Of a DNA stretch of 5,148 nucleotides, positions 1 to 5,148 are shown piece after piece; position 1 is the first letter of the stretch; each line of letters starts with the position of its first letter. Made by a program: the position numbers and the translations under genes. Location: assembly GCA_016200445.1 (NCBI GenBank), contig JACQEQ010000444.1:1-5148 (forward strand), read 5' to 3'. This stretch comes from Gammaproteobacteria bacterium (GTDB taxonomy: Bacteria > Pseudomonadota > Gammaproteobacteria > SG8-11). The notes under the pieces are model-generated. The model saw only the letters and a program-made list of their open reading frames with translations. It did not search any database and was not told the origin of the DNA.

Positions 1-111
1 GTAACAATCAAATTTATAGATGCTCGTCTCCGGTTGCTGCCCGGTCATCTCCCGCGTTTGGATATTTTGGATCAGCAGATTGGGTGTACATCCACCACCC
101 GCGTATTCCAT
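1..111 (-). CDS. Possible start of a further operon gene (partial, runs off the left edge)
   Basis: A minus-strand frame opens with ATG at 111 and stays open for 37 codons to the window edge, beginning MEYAGGGCTPNLLIQNIQ and ending in SIYKFDCY. It starts 42 bp after the DUF3037 stop, in the same frame. AGGGAG (114-119) precedes it with a rather short 2-nt gap. I do not recognise the peptide; it does not look like a typical HsdR N-terminus. Thirty-seven open codons can occur by chance, so this is tentative. No terminator hairpin is seen between DUF3037 and this frame, which leaves room for the operon to continue. Confidence 0.35.
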   Translation of the reverse strand, partial: MEYAGGGCTPNLLIQNIQTREMTGQQPETSIYKFDCY

Positions 112-153
112 TGCTCCCTGGTTCCCGGCCAAAAAGCAAACGACTGTCTGCCG

Positions 154-966
154 CTACGTTCTCTCAGCAAATTGCGTGATGTCTGCTTTGTTGCCGAGCA
201 TCGCGATCTGCGCGTAATTTTCCAGCTCCTTCCTAACATCGTCAAAGGCGCCAAATCGTTTGCGATCGCTTTTTTCCGGTGACTGCACCGTGAACAACAC
301 ATTCTTAGGTAGCATGCGTCGTTGCTTGAGGCGTTTGAGTTTGCCGATCCACAAATCGCCGTGATTGAAAATCGCCGTGGTCTCTTCCTGGGCGAGAAAG
401 AACGGTTTGATGATTTTTCTCGGATGATCGCCCACCACCTGCACGAACGGAAAACGCACCGCGTATTCATCGTCGCCGACCCGCTCCTCACGAAACGGAT
501 TATCCAGCACCAGCCCTTTGATGATCTGTTGGACCTTGTGCTCCATCTCTTTCTCGTGCGCCTCATGATGCACAAAATCGTGCTCCACATAGTGCTCGTA
601 CAGTTGTTCCAAAGCCTGCGCCGGATCGTTCACCAGCTTTGCGCGCGATTCTCCAAAACGCAAAATCGCCTCGCGCGGATGAATCAGCGCGGTGAACACG
701 TCACGCAGCGCATCATCGCGCGCGTGTTCGTGCACCTTGCGAACGCGCTCCAACTCGTTTTTAAACGCGTTAATCGCGCGTATATAAACTTGCCTATCGA
801 GTTCGCGAAAGAAATGCGTGAAACGCGCATAGCGGCGCGTCTCCAACTTGAAACCGAAAAACCCGGTTGCCGGGCACGCCAACACCACACCGACATTGGC
901 GAACTCGCCGGTTTCCGTATACGGCAAGAACCGCAGGATCGCGTAGCGACAAGCCAACTTGTTCAT
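154..966 (-). CDS. DUF3037 domain-containing protein
   Basis: This protein of 270 residues is counted from the ATG at 966. The N-terminus carries the family hallmark CRYAILRFLPYTETGEFANVGVVL (residues 6-29, read here as CRYAILRFLPY then ETGEFANVGVVL), followed by GFFGFKL and a basic-aromatic stretch (RRYARFTHFF, 44-53). The middle (55-150) is helical and charged with many His/Glu residues. The C-terminal half (150-270) looks like a second alpha/beta unit (AVRFPFVQVV, LWIGKLKRL). There is no signal peptide or membrane segment, so it should be cytosolic. DUF3037 has no established biochemical role that I know of, but its genes often sit beside small HipA-like kinase genes, as here. The 4-nt ATGA overlap with the kinase gene suggests a fixed protein ratio and probably a physical or functional partnership. 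Antitoxin, substrate or adaptor roles are all open. Confidence 0.9.
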   Translation of the reverse strand: MNKLACRYAILRFLPYTETGEFANVGVVLACPATGFFGFKLETRRYARFTHFFRELDRQVYIRAINAFKNELERVRKVHEHARDDALRDVFTALIHPREAILRFGESRAKLVNDPAQALEQLYEHYVEHDFVHHEAHEKEMEHKVQQIIKGLVLDNPFREERVGDDEYAVRFPFVQVVGDHPRKIIKPFFLAQEETTAIFNHGDLWIGKLKRLKQRRMLPKNVLFTVQSPEKSDRKRFGAFDDVRKELENYAQIAMLGNKADITQFAERT

Positions 967-1691
967 GTCACCCTCCAAAAATCATTTGAGTCGCACCGTT
1001 GCAACAAAGCCCGCGCGATTTTCCAATTGAAATCCGTTTGCACCGTACGTTCGTCATCGAACCACCACCACTCCTCGGGCACAGACTCGTAGGCCTTATT
1101 GACTACCGCAAGCGCGTTGCAAAGCCGCGTTTGGTAACTCGTCTGCTCAACCAAGTCCTGAAATACTGCGTCGACCTGTCCGCCGAAAATATGGTGCGAG
1201 AGAAAATCGGGCAGCGCGAAGTCCGCGTCGAAAGCCAAATTATGGTCGATAACGACAACCTTTTCCTTAACTGCGTCCCACAACAAATTTGAATTGCTGG
1301 TCAGCCGGTCGGCATTGCGAATCCACCAGTCAAAAACCAGGATATCCCGCCGGAGCGTCACATCCACTTTATCGACATGCTCCAGCTCAAACCATAGCGC
1401 ACCTACATACTCCTGGGAACCGAACGCAAGGCCCGCGCCAATTTCCTGCATCGCTTTGGGCGTCTCTTTTAACAACTCCGGCGCAATTTCAACCAATGCA
1501 AACGGCGCGACCGGCAGCCCCAGCGCCTTCGCAAGATGCGCGCAAATCCATTCCACGATTTGACTACGCCGCCCGGTGTTGCGTCCCTTCACGAAGTAAT
1601 TGTGCCCGTCGGCGCCACGACAGAAATACGGACCAGAGCGTCCTTGCTCGGCCGGTTTAATGATTTCCTCGATCAATATCGGCGACGGCAC
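963..1691 (-). CDS. HipA-like kinase domain protein (HipA_2 type), small form
   Basis: This 242-residue protein resembles the catalytic core of HipA Ser/Thr kinases and best fits the short HipA-like family found beside DUF3037 proteins. Visible motifs are YFVKG (32-36, with Lys35 as likely ATP-binding lysine), FDWWIRNADRL (120-130, matching the HipA 'NxDRH' catalytic loop with Asp128), Asn133 five residues on (metal ligand position) and VVVIDHNLAFD (145-155, with Asp149 in the DFG-like place). The kinase residues look intact, although DRL replaces DRH. It is about half the length of HipA (around 440 aa) and lacks the N-terminal HipA region. No HipB-like helix-turn-helix antitoxin is nearby. 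It starts with GTG one base after the hsdS stop and overlaps the next gene by ATGA, so it is co-translated with both. Family assignment is from motifs; substrate and toxicity are unknown. A phosphotransferase of the wider kinase fold is the main alternative. Confidence 0.85.
   Translation of the reverse strand: MPSPILIEEIIKPAEQGRSGPYFCRGADGHNYFVKGRNTGRRSQIVEWICAHLAKALGLPVAPFALVEIAPELLKETPKAMQEIGAGLAFGSQEYVGALWFELEHVDKVDVTLRRDILVFDWWIRNADRLTSNSNLLWDAVKEKVVVIDHNLAFDADFALPDFLSHHIFGGQVDAVFQDLVEQTSYQTRLCNALAVVNKAYESVPEEWWWFDDERTVQTDFNWKIARALLQRCDSNDFWRVT
971..976 (-). promoter_or_regulatory. Ribosome binding site of the DUF3037 gene
   Basis: GGAGGG on the minus strand lies 4 nt before the ATG at 966, within the 3' end of the kinase gene. 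It decides the start in favour of 966 over a TTG at 978, which would lie upstream of this site. Confidence 0.85.
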
Positions 1692-1692
1692 G

Positions 1693-3306
1693 TTACATCA
1701 CCTCTGTTGCCAAACCTTGCGGATTTTTTGAAGAGCCCGGCGACTTCGTCACGGATGAGCGCACCGATTCCTTCGCGGTGGCCAACGGTTCACGCTGCGT
1801 GGTCAGTTCGGCGACCACGGCTTGCATGAGTTTTTCGGCGGTGGCGTGGGAGGCGGTGAGCTGGGTTTCCAACTGGTCCACCAGGGCTATGAGTTGATCG
1901 ACTTTGGCGACGATGCGGCGTTGTTCGGCGAGGGGTGGGAGTGGGGTTGGGCAACTGCGGACTTGCCGCATATTGATTGACGCCAGGTTGGTTGTTTGTT
2001 TCGAAGCTGACTCAAAGTAACTCCGGCCCTCAGGAGAGTTGAAGTAACGCTCAAACCAAACCGGGGAGATTTCCACGGCGCGCATGCGCGCACGGAATAT
2101 GTGGTTCTGGTGCAGACACACAGGGATTTGCGCTCTCCAAATCGCAGCGCGGCCCACTTTGTCCCAATCACCGCCTTCGGTCATAAGAAGGTCGTTGTCG
2201 CGGAGAGCGTAGCGCTCAATCTCGTCATCGGCGATTGATACTTCCTTGACAATGCTCAGGTCGATTTCACCGCGTTTAACGTTGGCAACACGGAGATACG
2301 GCAGGGTCACCGTTTTTCGCTCGCCGAGCTTGCGACCTAGAGTGACACCTCCAGTAACGACAGCGATGTCCTCAAACCGAACGCGGGCCCACGATGGTGG
2401 AAGCGTATCGTCGGACACGCTAGGTCCATTCTCAGATATAAACGTGGTCTTTAACCCGATGCGCGCGAGGAAATCCTCGGCCGGTTCATCGTTCGCATCC
2501 TGCGGAACAAGTTTTCCTTGCACCGCGAGGGTGAGGATGGATTTGCGGAGGTCGGCGGGGGTGATGGTGTAGGAGTTGTGGAACAGGAAGTCGAGATTGG
2601 CCGGGGTGGGGGCTTCGGCGAAGCGGGCGAGGGACGCGCGGGCGAGCGCGGCGTGGCAGGTGTCGCGTTCCTGCTGCTGCGCCTCCAGCCGATCACACAA
2701 GGCCATCAACTCATCCACCTTCGCCACGATGCGCTTTTGCTCGGCGAGGGGCGGGAGCGCGATTGGCAACTCATACGCTTCTTTGCGGCTCAAACCGGGT
2801 TTGATTCCTTTGCCCAACTCATCAAGGCGAAGCGTCGAGAATAGATAGTAGGTGAAGCGAAGATCGAGATAGCTCGGAGGCCGAACGAAGTAAGCCACAT
2901 CGGTCGTCCAAGAGGGGCCTGTTGCTATATTCAATGCCCCGGCTGAACCCTTTCGGCCGACAATGATCGCAGGTTCTTTTGTGAGGTAGGTGTCATGGGT
3001 TCCAACAACGCCGTTAGAGCCATACACCGGATACTCGCCGGTTTCGGTTCTCTTAGGCGCGGGAAGATTGTCACCATACTCGAACGTGAAAGCTTCACCG
3101 AGACGTCCAGAGCGCCAGTTTTCTGGTAACGCAGTGTTGTCACTTGAGGCTCCGGAGAGTTTCAATCCGACCGGCTTTTCGTTGGGGTTGTTGGAGACCA
3201 GTTTGCCGCTCACTGCAAAGTAAATCAGCAGACCCCGCATCTTCGCCACCGCATTCGGCGCATCCGCGAGCTGGTCGAATTTTTCGAAAAACCTTGCCAA
3301 CTTCAT
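1693..3306 (-). CDS. hsdS: Type I restriction-modification system, specificity subunit HsdS
   Basis: This is the DNA sequence-recognition subunit. It binds HsdM (and HsdR when present), and its two target recognition domains (TRDs) each read one half of a bipartite site. The protein is 537 residues with clear internal duplication: MRGLLIYFAVSGKLV (23-37) is echoed by LRKSILTLAVQGKLV (253-267), and LPPLAEQKRIVAKVDEL (184-200) by LPPLAEQRRIVAKVDQL (456-472). TRD1 spans about residues 60-185 and TRD2 about 305-455. A coiled-coil spacer helix follows each repeat. The last 20 or so residues are a Ser/Lys/Pro-rich tail. The start at 3306 has only a weak GTGGAA site (7-nt spacing), but the ATG overlaps an upstream stop as ATGA, so coupling may matter. 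Nothing looks broken. The actual DNA target cannot be read from sequence. Confidence 0.97.
   Translation of the reverse strand: MKLARFFEKFDQLADAPNAVAKMRGLLIYFAVSGKLVSNNPNEKPVGLKLSGASSDNTALPENWRSGRLGEAFTFEYGDNLPAPKRTETGEYPVYGSNGVVGTHDTYLTKEPAIIVGRKGSAGALNIATGPSWTTDVAYFVRPPSYLDLRFTYYLFSTLRLDELGKGIKPGLSRKEAYELPIALPPLAEQKRIVAKVDELMALCDRLEAQQQERDTCHAALARASLARFAEAPTPANLDFLFHNSYTITPADLRKSILTLAVQGKLVPQDANDEPAEDFLARIGLKTTFISENGPSVSDDTLPPSWARVRFEDIAVVTGGVTLGRKLGERKTVTLPYLRVANVKRGEIDLSIVKEVSIADDEIERYALRDNDLLMTEGGDWDKVGRAAIWRAQIPVCLHQNHIFRARMRAVEISPVWFERYFNSPEGRSYFESASKQTTNLASINMRQVRSCPTPLPPLAEQRRIVAKVDQLIALVDQLETQLTASHATAEKLMQAVVAELTTQREPLATAKESVRSSVTKSPGSSKNPQGLATEVM
1698..1705 (-). promoter_or_regulatory. 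Ribosome binding site of the HipA-like kinase gene, inside the hsdS 3' end
   Basis: AGAGGTGA on the minus strand lies in the last codons of hsdS, 6 nt before the GTG at 1691. It is a strong Shine-Dalgarno and supports GTG as the start. It also means that translation of hsdS passes directly over the initiation site of the next gene. Confidence 0.85.
1882..1941 (-). repeat. hsdS internal direct repeat, C-terminal copy
   Basis: This segment encodes residues 456-475 (LPPLAEQRRIVAKVDQLIAL). It matches 2698-2757 at about 45 of 60 bases, exactly 816 bp (272 codons) away. It is the conserved hinge after TRD2. Recombination between the copies would delete one TRD in frame. Confidence 0.85.
2698..2757 (-). 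repeat. hsdS internal direct repeat, N-terminal copy
   Basis: This segment encodes residues 184-203 (LPPLAEQKRIVAKVDELMAL), the conserved hinge after TRD1 and the partner of the copy at 1882-1941. Confidence 0.85.
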
Positions 3307-3551
3307 GCGTCGATTCCACTGCTATTGAAAAGAGAGCAGCGCCGTCCGTTATTAACCCGGCCCGAAAATTCACTGAGGCCGTTCGGGCTGAGCTTGTCGA
3401 AGCCCTCTATCCGGCGCCCTTCGACAGGCTCAGGGCGAACGGCGGGTTTTTGTCCTTCGACTACTCGACAGGCTCGCAGCTCAGGACGAACGGGGGTAGC
3501 CTGCCCTTCGGCGGGCTCAGGGCGAACGGTTAAATCTAATCTTGTGGTCAT
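3303..3551 (-). CDS. Candidate small ORF (82 aa) across the repeat-filled hsdM-hsdS spacer, RPEPVEG-type translation
   Basis: An open frame fills the whole gap between hsdM and hsdS. Its ATG (3551-3549) overlaps the hsdM TGA as ATGA, and its TGA (3305-3303) overlaps the hsdS ATG as ATGA. The protein is mostly translated repeat: VRPEPAEG, VRPEL...VVEG and VRPEPVEG from three copies in one orientation, then GFDKLSPNGL from the inverted copy. It has no recognisable domain, no signal peptide and no membrane segment. Proteins of this kind are normally annotation artefacts of palindromic repeats. However, the double ATGA coupling means ribosomes leaving hsdM could travel through it to hsdS. It may therefore act as a translational relay rather than encode a functional protein. 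Translation is possible but unproven. Confidence 0.3.
   Translation of the reverse strand: MTTRLDLTVRPEPAEGQATPVRPELRACRVVEGQKPAVRPEPVEGRRIEGFDKLSPNGLSEFSGRVNNGRRCSLFNSSGIDA
3379..3406 (+). repeat. REP-like palindromic repeat copy 1
   Basis: This copy has the same orientation as copy 5. Its stem arms are GGGCT (3385-3389) and AGCCC (3401-3405), where copies 2, 4 and 5 have GCCCT/AGGGC. Both arms changed together, so pairing is kept. The 11-nt loop (3390-3400) is identical to that of copy 5. Confidence 0.85.
3416..3442 (-). repeat. REP-like palindromic repeat copy 2
   Basis: This is a consensus-like copy with stem arms GCCCT (3416-3420) and AGGGC (3432-3436) and an 11-nt loop, followed by GAACGG. 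Read on the minus strand it translates as AVRPEPVEGR. Confidence 0.88.
3452..3495 (-). repeat. REP-like palindromic repeat copy 3, with expanded loop
   Basis: This is a longer variant with stem arms GTCCT (3452-3456) and AGGAC (3483-3487). The C-G pair of the consensus stem is replaced by T-A, keeping the pairing. The loop is 26 nt instead of 11. It contains the consensus loop TCGACAGGCTC (3465-3475) flanked by partial copies of its own ends (TCGACTAC and GCAGCTC). The extra 15 nt keep the minus-strand frame open. Confidence 0.78.
3503..3529 (-). repeat. REP-like palindromic repeat copy 4
   Basis: This is a consensus-like copy with stem arms GCCCT (3503-3507) and AGGGC (3519-3523). Its loop is TCGGCGGGCTC, with two changes from copy 2. 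It ends about 20 bp from the hsdM stop codon. On the minus strand it translates as VRPEPAEG. Confidence 0.87.
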
Positions 3552-5005
3552 TGCGTAAGAGCCTGATGCAGTTCTTTCTTCAACGCGGCGCGCGTATCCG
3601 CAATCTGATCGAGCAGTTTTTCGTATTCCGGCAGCAGATGATCGACATCGCCGGGGCCTTCGTCGCTCTTGTGCGGGTTCTTGAGATCAAGGTTGTAGTT
3701 GCCGGCCTTGATGGTTTCAATAGAAACGCGCCACGCCTGTTCGTTTTCGACGCGCCCAGCGAAGCGTTTCGATTCGTCTCCCCACCACGCGCGCTCTTGC
3801 TCGAACTCTTCGATGCGAATCGGTTTGCCCTTGTTGTAACTCTTGGCGCCGGGCGGATACGGGTGCTCGTAGTACCAGACCTCGGTCGTGGGTTGGCCCT
3901 TGGTGAAGAACAGCAGGTTGGTGCGAATGCCGGTGTAGGGATTGAACACGCCGTTGGGCAACCGCACGATGGTGTGCAGGTTGCACTCGGTGAGCAGCGC
4001 TTCCTTGATGCGGGTCTTGACACCTTCGCCGAACAGCGTGCCGTCGGGCAACACGAGGCCGGCGCGGCCGCCGGGTTTGAGAATTTTCATCAGCAGCACG
4101 AGAAACAGATCGGCGGTTTCGCGCGTGCGGAATTCGGACGGGAAGTTAGACTCGATGCCGTCTTCTTCCATGCCGCCGAACGGCGGGTTGGTGACGATGA
4201 CATCCACGCGCTCTTTGGGCGACCAGTCGCGCAAGGGCCGTGCGAGGGTGTTGTCGTGGCGAACATTGGAGGGTTCGTCGATGCCGTGCAGCAATAAATT
4301 GGTCATGCACAGCACGTGCGGCAGATGCTTTTTCTCGATGCCTTGAAAACAATCCTGAATAATTTTTTCGTCGGCTTCGGTCTTGGCTTGTTTGCGCAGG
4401 TGCTCGATGGTGCAGGTGAGGAAGCCGCCGGTGCCGCAGGCGGGATCGAGAATGGTTTCGCCGAGGCGCGGATTCACCTGCTCAACAATAAATTGCGTGA
4501 CGGCGCGTGGCGTGTAGAACTCGCCCGCGTTACCGGCGGATTGCAGGTCTTTGAGAATTTTTTCGTAGATGTCGCCGAACATGTGGCGGTCATCGGAGGC
4601 GTTGAAGTCGATGCCGTTGATCTTGTTGATGACTTGCCGCATGAGCGTGCCGTTTTTCATGTAGTTGTTGGCATCGTCAAACGTGGTGCGAATCAGAGTC
4701 GCGAGTTTGTTCGTGCCGCCGCTCAGCGTTTTAAGTTTGGGCAGCAGGGTATTGTTCACAAATTCGAGCAATGGTTCGCCAGTGATGCCCTCCTCATTGG
4801 TGGCCCAGGTGGACCAGCGCAGATGTTGCGGCAACGGCGACTTGTAGTTGTCGCGCAGCAGTTCGAGTTCTTTTTCGCGGTCGTCGAAAATTTTAATAAA
4901 AAACATCCAGCCGAGTTGCTCCAGACGCTGCGCGTCGCCGTAGGTACCGGCGTCTTTGCGCATGATGTCCTGGATGGTTTTGACGATGTTGGAAACGTTG
5001 GACAT
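3548..5005 (-). CDS. hsdM: Type I restriction-modification system, DNA methyltransferase subunit HsdM
   Basis: This is the N6-adenine DNA methyltransferase subunit of a type I restriction-modification system. It transfers a methyl group from AdoMet to adenine in the target chosen by HsdS. The 485-residue length is normal for compact HsdM proteins. Residues 1-150 match the helical HsdM N-terminal domain (RLEQLGWMFFIKIFDD near 27-42). The methyltransferase domain follows, with GEFYTPR (161-167, motif X type), DPACGTGGF (187-195, AdoMet-binding motif I) and NPPF (273-276, catalytic motif IV). No key residue is missing. The C-terminal end is helical and carries the usual 'LLPEYEKLLDQI' stretch. 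The ATG at 5005 is preceded by GGAGT with 5-nt spacing, which supports this start. It is the first operon gene in view, and its TGA overlaps a downstream ATG as ATGA. The identification is firm. Confidence 0.98.
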   Translation of the reverse strand: MSNVSNIVKTIQDIMRKDAGTYGDAQRLEQLGWMFFIKIFDDREKELELLRDNYKSPLPQHLRWSTWATNEEGITGEPLLEFVNNTLLPKLKTLSGGTNKLATLIRTTFDDANNYMKNGTLMRQVINKINGIDFNASDDRHMFGDIYEKILKDLQSAGNAGEFYTPRAVTQFIVEQVNPRLGETILDPACGTGGFLTCTIEHLRKQAKTEADEKIIQDCFQGIEKKHLPHVLCMTNLLLHGIDEPSNVRHDNTLARPLRDWSPKERVDVIVTNPPFGGMEEDGIESNFPSEFRTRETADLFLVLLMKILKPGGRAGLVLPDGTLFGEGVKTRIKEALLTECNLHTIVRLPNGVFNPYTGIRTNLLFFTKGQPTTEVWYYEHPYPPGAKSYNKGKPIRIEEFEQERAWWGDESKRFAGRVENEQAWRVSIETIKAGNYNLDLKNPHKSDEGPGDVDHLLPEYEKLLDQIADTRAALKKELHQALTQ

Positions 5006-5010
5006 GGGTT

Positions 5011-5015
5011 ACTCC
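5011..5015 (-). promoter_or_regulatory. Ribosome binding site of hsdM
   Basis: GGAGT on the minus strand lies 5 nt before the ATG at 5005 and follows an A-rich stretch (AAAAAAGAAATT). It fixes the hsdM start. Confidence 0.8.
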
Positions 5016-5089
5016 AATTTCTTTTTTGGGTTCTCGCGACAGCCCCGTTGCACTGTTGGCGTATGGATAAAGGCTTGAGCCTGCCACAT

Positions 5090-5116
5090 CCGTTCGCCCT
5101 GAGCTTGTCGAAGGGC
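5090..5116 (+). repeat. REP-like palindromic repeat copy 5 (isolated copy upstream of hsdM)
   Basis: This 27-nt copy of the CCGTTCGCCCTGAGCTTGTC-type repeat matches copies 1-4 in the hsdM-hsdS spacer and has the same orientation as copy 1. Stem arms are GCCCT (5096-5100) and AGGGC (5112-5116) around an 11-nt loop. Such elements are widespread in many bacterial genomes as dispersed extragenic repeats. Its place about 85 bp upstream of hsdM is typical of intergenic insertion. Confidence 0.85.
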
Positions 5117-5148
5117 GTGCATGCTGAAGCGGGTTGCCGGAAGAGCGA

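Larger units (their letters stand above)
3379..3442. repeat. Inverted pair of REP-like repeats (copies 1 and 2)
   Basis: Copies 1 and 2 face each other across about 9 nt, so the 64-nt unit can fold into one long imperfect hairpin as well as two small ones. On the plus strand the hairpin is followed by GGCGGG and TTTTT (3447-3451), which resembles a terminator for transcription running antisense to the operon. On the operon strand no T-tract follows directly. Confidence 0.7.
5006..5148. other. Leader region upstream of hsdM, without a gene
   Basis: No credible gene is seen in these 143 bases. They contain the hsdM ribosome binding site, an A-rich tract (minus strand, about 5016-5027), a short inverted repeat AGGCT-TG-AGCCT (5071-5082) and one copy of the palindromic repeat (5090-5116). 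A promoter for the operon may lie here, but I found no convincing -35/-10 pair on the minus strand. Confidence 0.5.

Noticed and set aside
72..590. Minus-strand frame of 172 codons overlapping DUF3037
   Set aside because: It is an Arg/Ser/Cys-rich out-of-frame shadow of the DUF3037 gene with no motif of its own.
967..978. TTG at 978 as the DUF3037 start, adding four residues
   Set aside because: GGAGGG at 971-976 is correctly spaced for the ATG at 966, and that ATG makes an ATGA overlap with the kinase stop. TTG at 978 is less likely.
322..1092. Long plus-strand open frame (256 codons) opposite DUF3037 and the kinase gene
   Set aside because: It is antisense to two recognisable genes, has no familiar motif or convincing ribosome binding site, and crosses their junction. 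It is a shadow frame.
3379..3529. CRISPR array
   Set aside because: The repeats are palindromic, in both orientations, and irregularly spaced by only 7-10 nt, with no uniform unique spacers.
3542..4297. Plus-strand open frame (251 codons) opposite the hsdM 3' half
   Set aside because: It is antisense to conserved HsdM motifs and its composition follows the complementary codons; no family features are seen.
5006..5090. Sigma70 promoter for hsdM
   Set aside because: TATCCA- and CATACG-like hexamers are present on the minus strand but no -35 element at proper spacing was convincing.

Overview
All supported genes in this window lie on the minus strand and read from right to left as one operon: hsdM (about 5005-3548), hsdS (3306-1693), a small HipA-like kinase gene (1691-963) and a DUF3037 gene (966-154). 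A possible fifth gene starts at 111 and runs off the left edge. The first two encode the modification and specificity subunits of a type I restriction-modification system. No restriction (hsdR) gene is visible, so it must lie outside the window or be absent.

The source looks like a bacterium of moderate-to-high GC content, probably Gram-negative. The hsd proteins and the roughly 27-nt palindromic repeats of the 'TTCGACAGGCTCAGGGCGAACGG' type fit Proteobacteria or an environmental relative, but the window alone does not fix the taxon. These repeats translate as 'RPEPVEG'-like peptides.

Right edge (5006-5148): a leader with one repeat copy and a clear ribosome binding site for hsdM. Next comes hsdM, with intact motifs for AdoMet binding (DPACGTGGF) and catalysis (NPPF). 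Between hsdM and hsdS is a 241-bp spacer holding four palindromic repeat copies. The minus strand stays open through the spacer as an 82-codon frame that overlaps both hsdM and hsdS by ATGA. hsdS is a standard two-TRD subunit with duplicated conserved regions. After it, the kinase gene starts one base past the hsdS stop with a strong Shine-Dalgarno inside the hsdS end. The DUF3037 gene then overlaps the kinase gene by ATGA.

HsdM and HsdS together methylate adenine in a bipartite DNA target. The kinase and DUF3037 proteins form a conserved but, to my knowledge, uncharacterised pair. Their tight coupling behind hsdS suggests an accessory module made together with the restriction-modification complex, possibly a second defence layer or a control element. 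That role is inference; the sequence shows only the gene arrangement and the kinase motifs.
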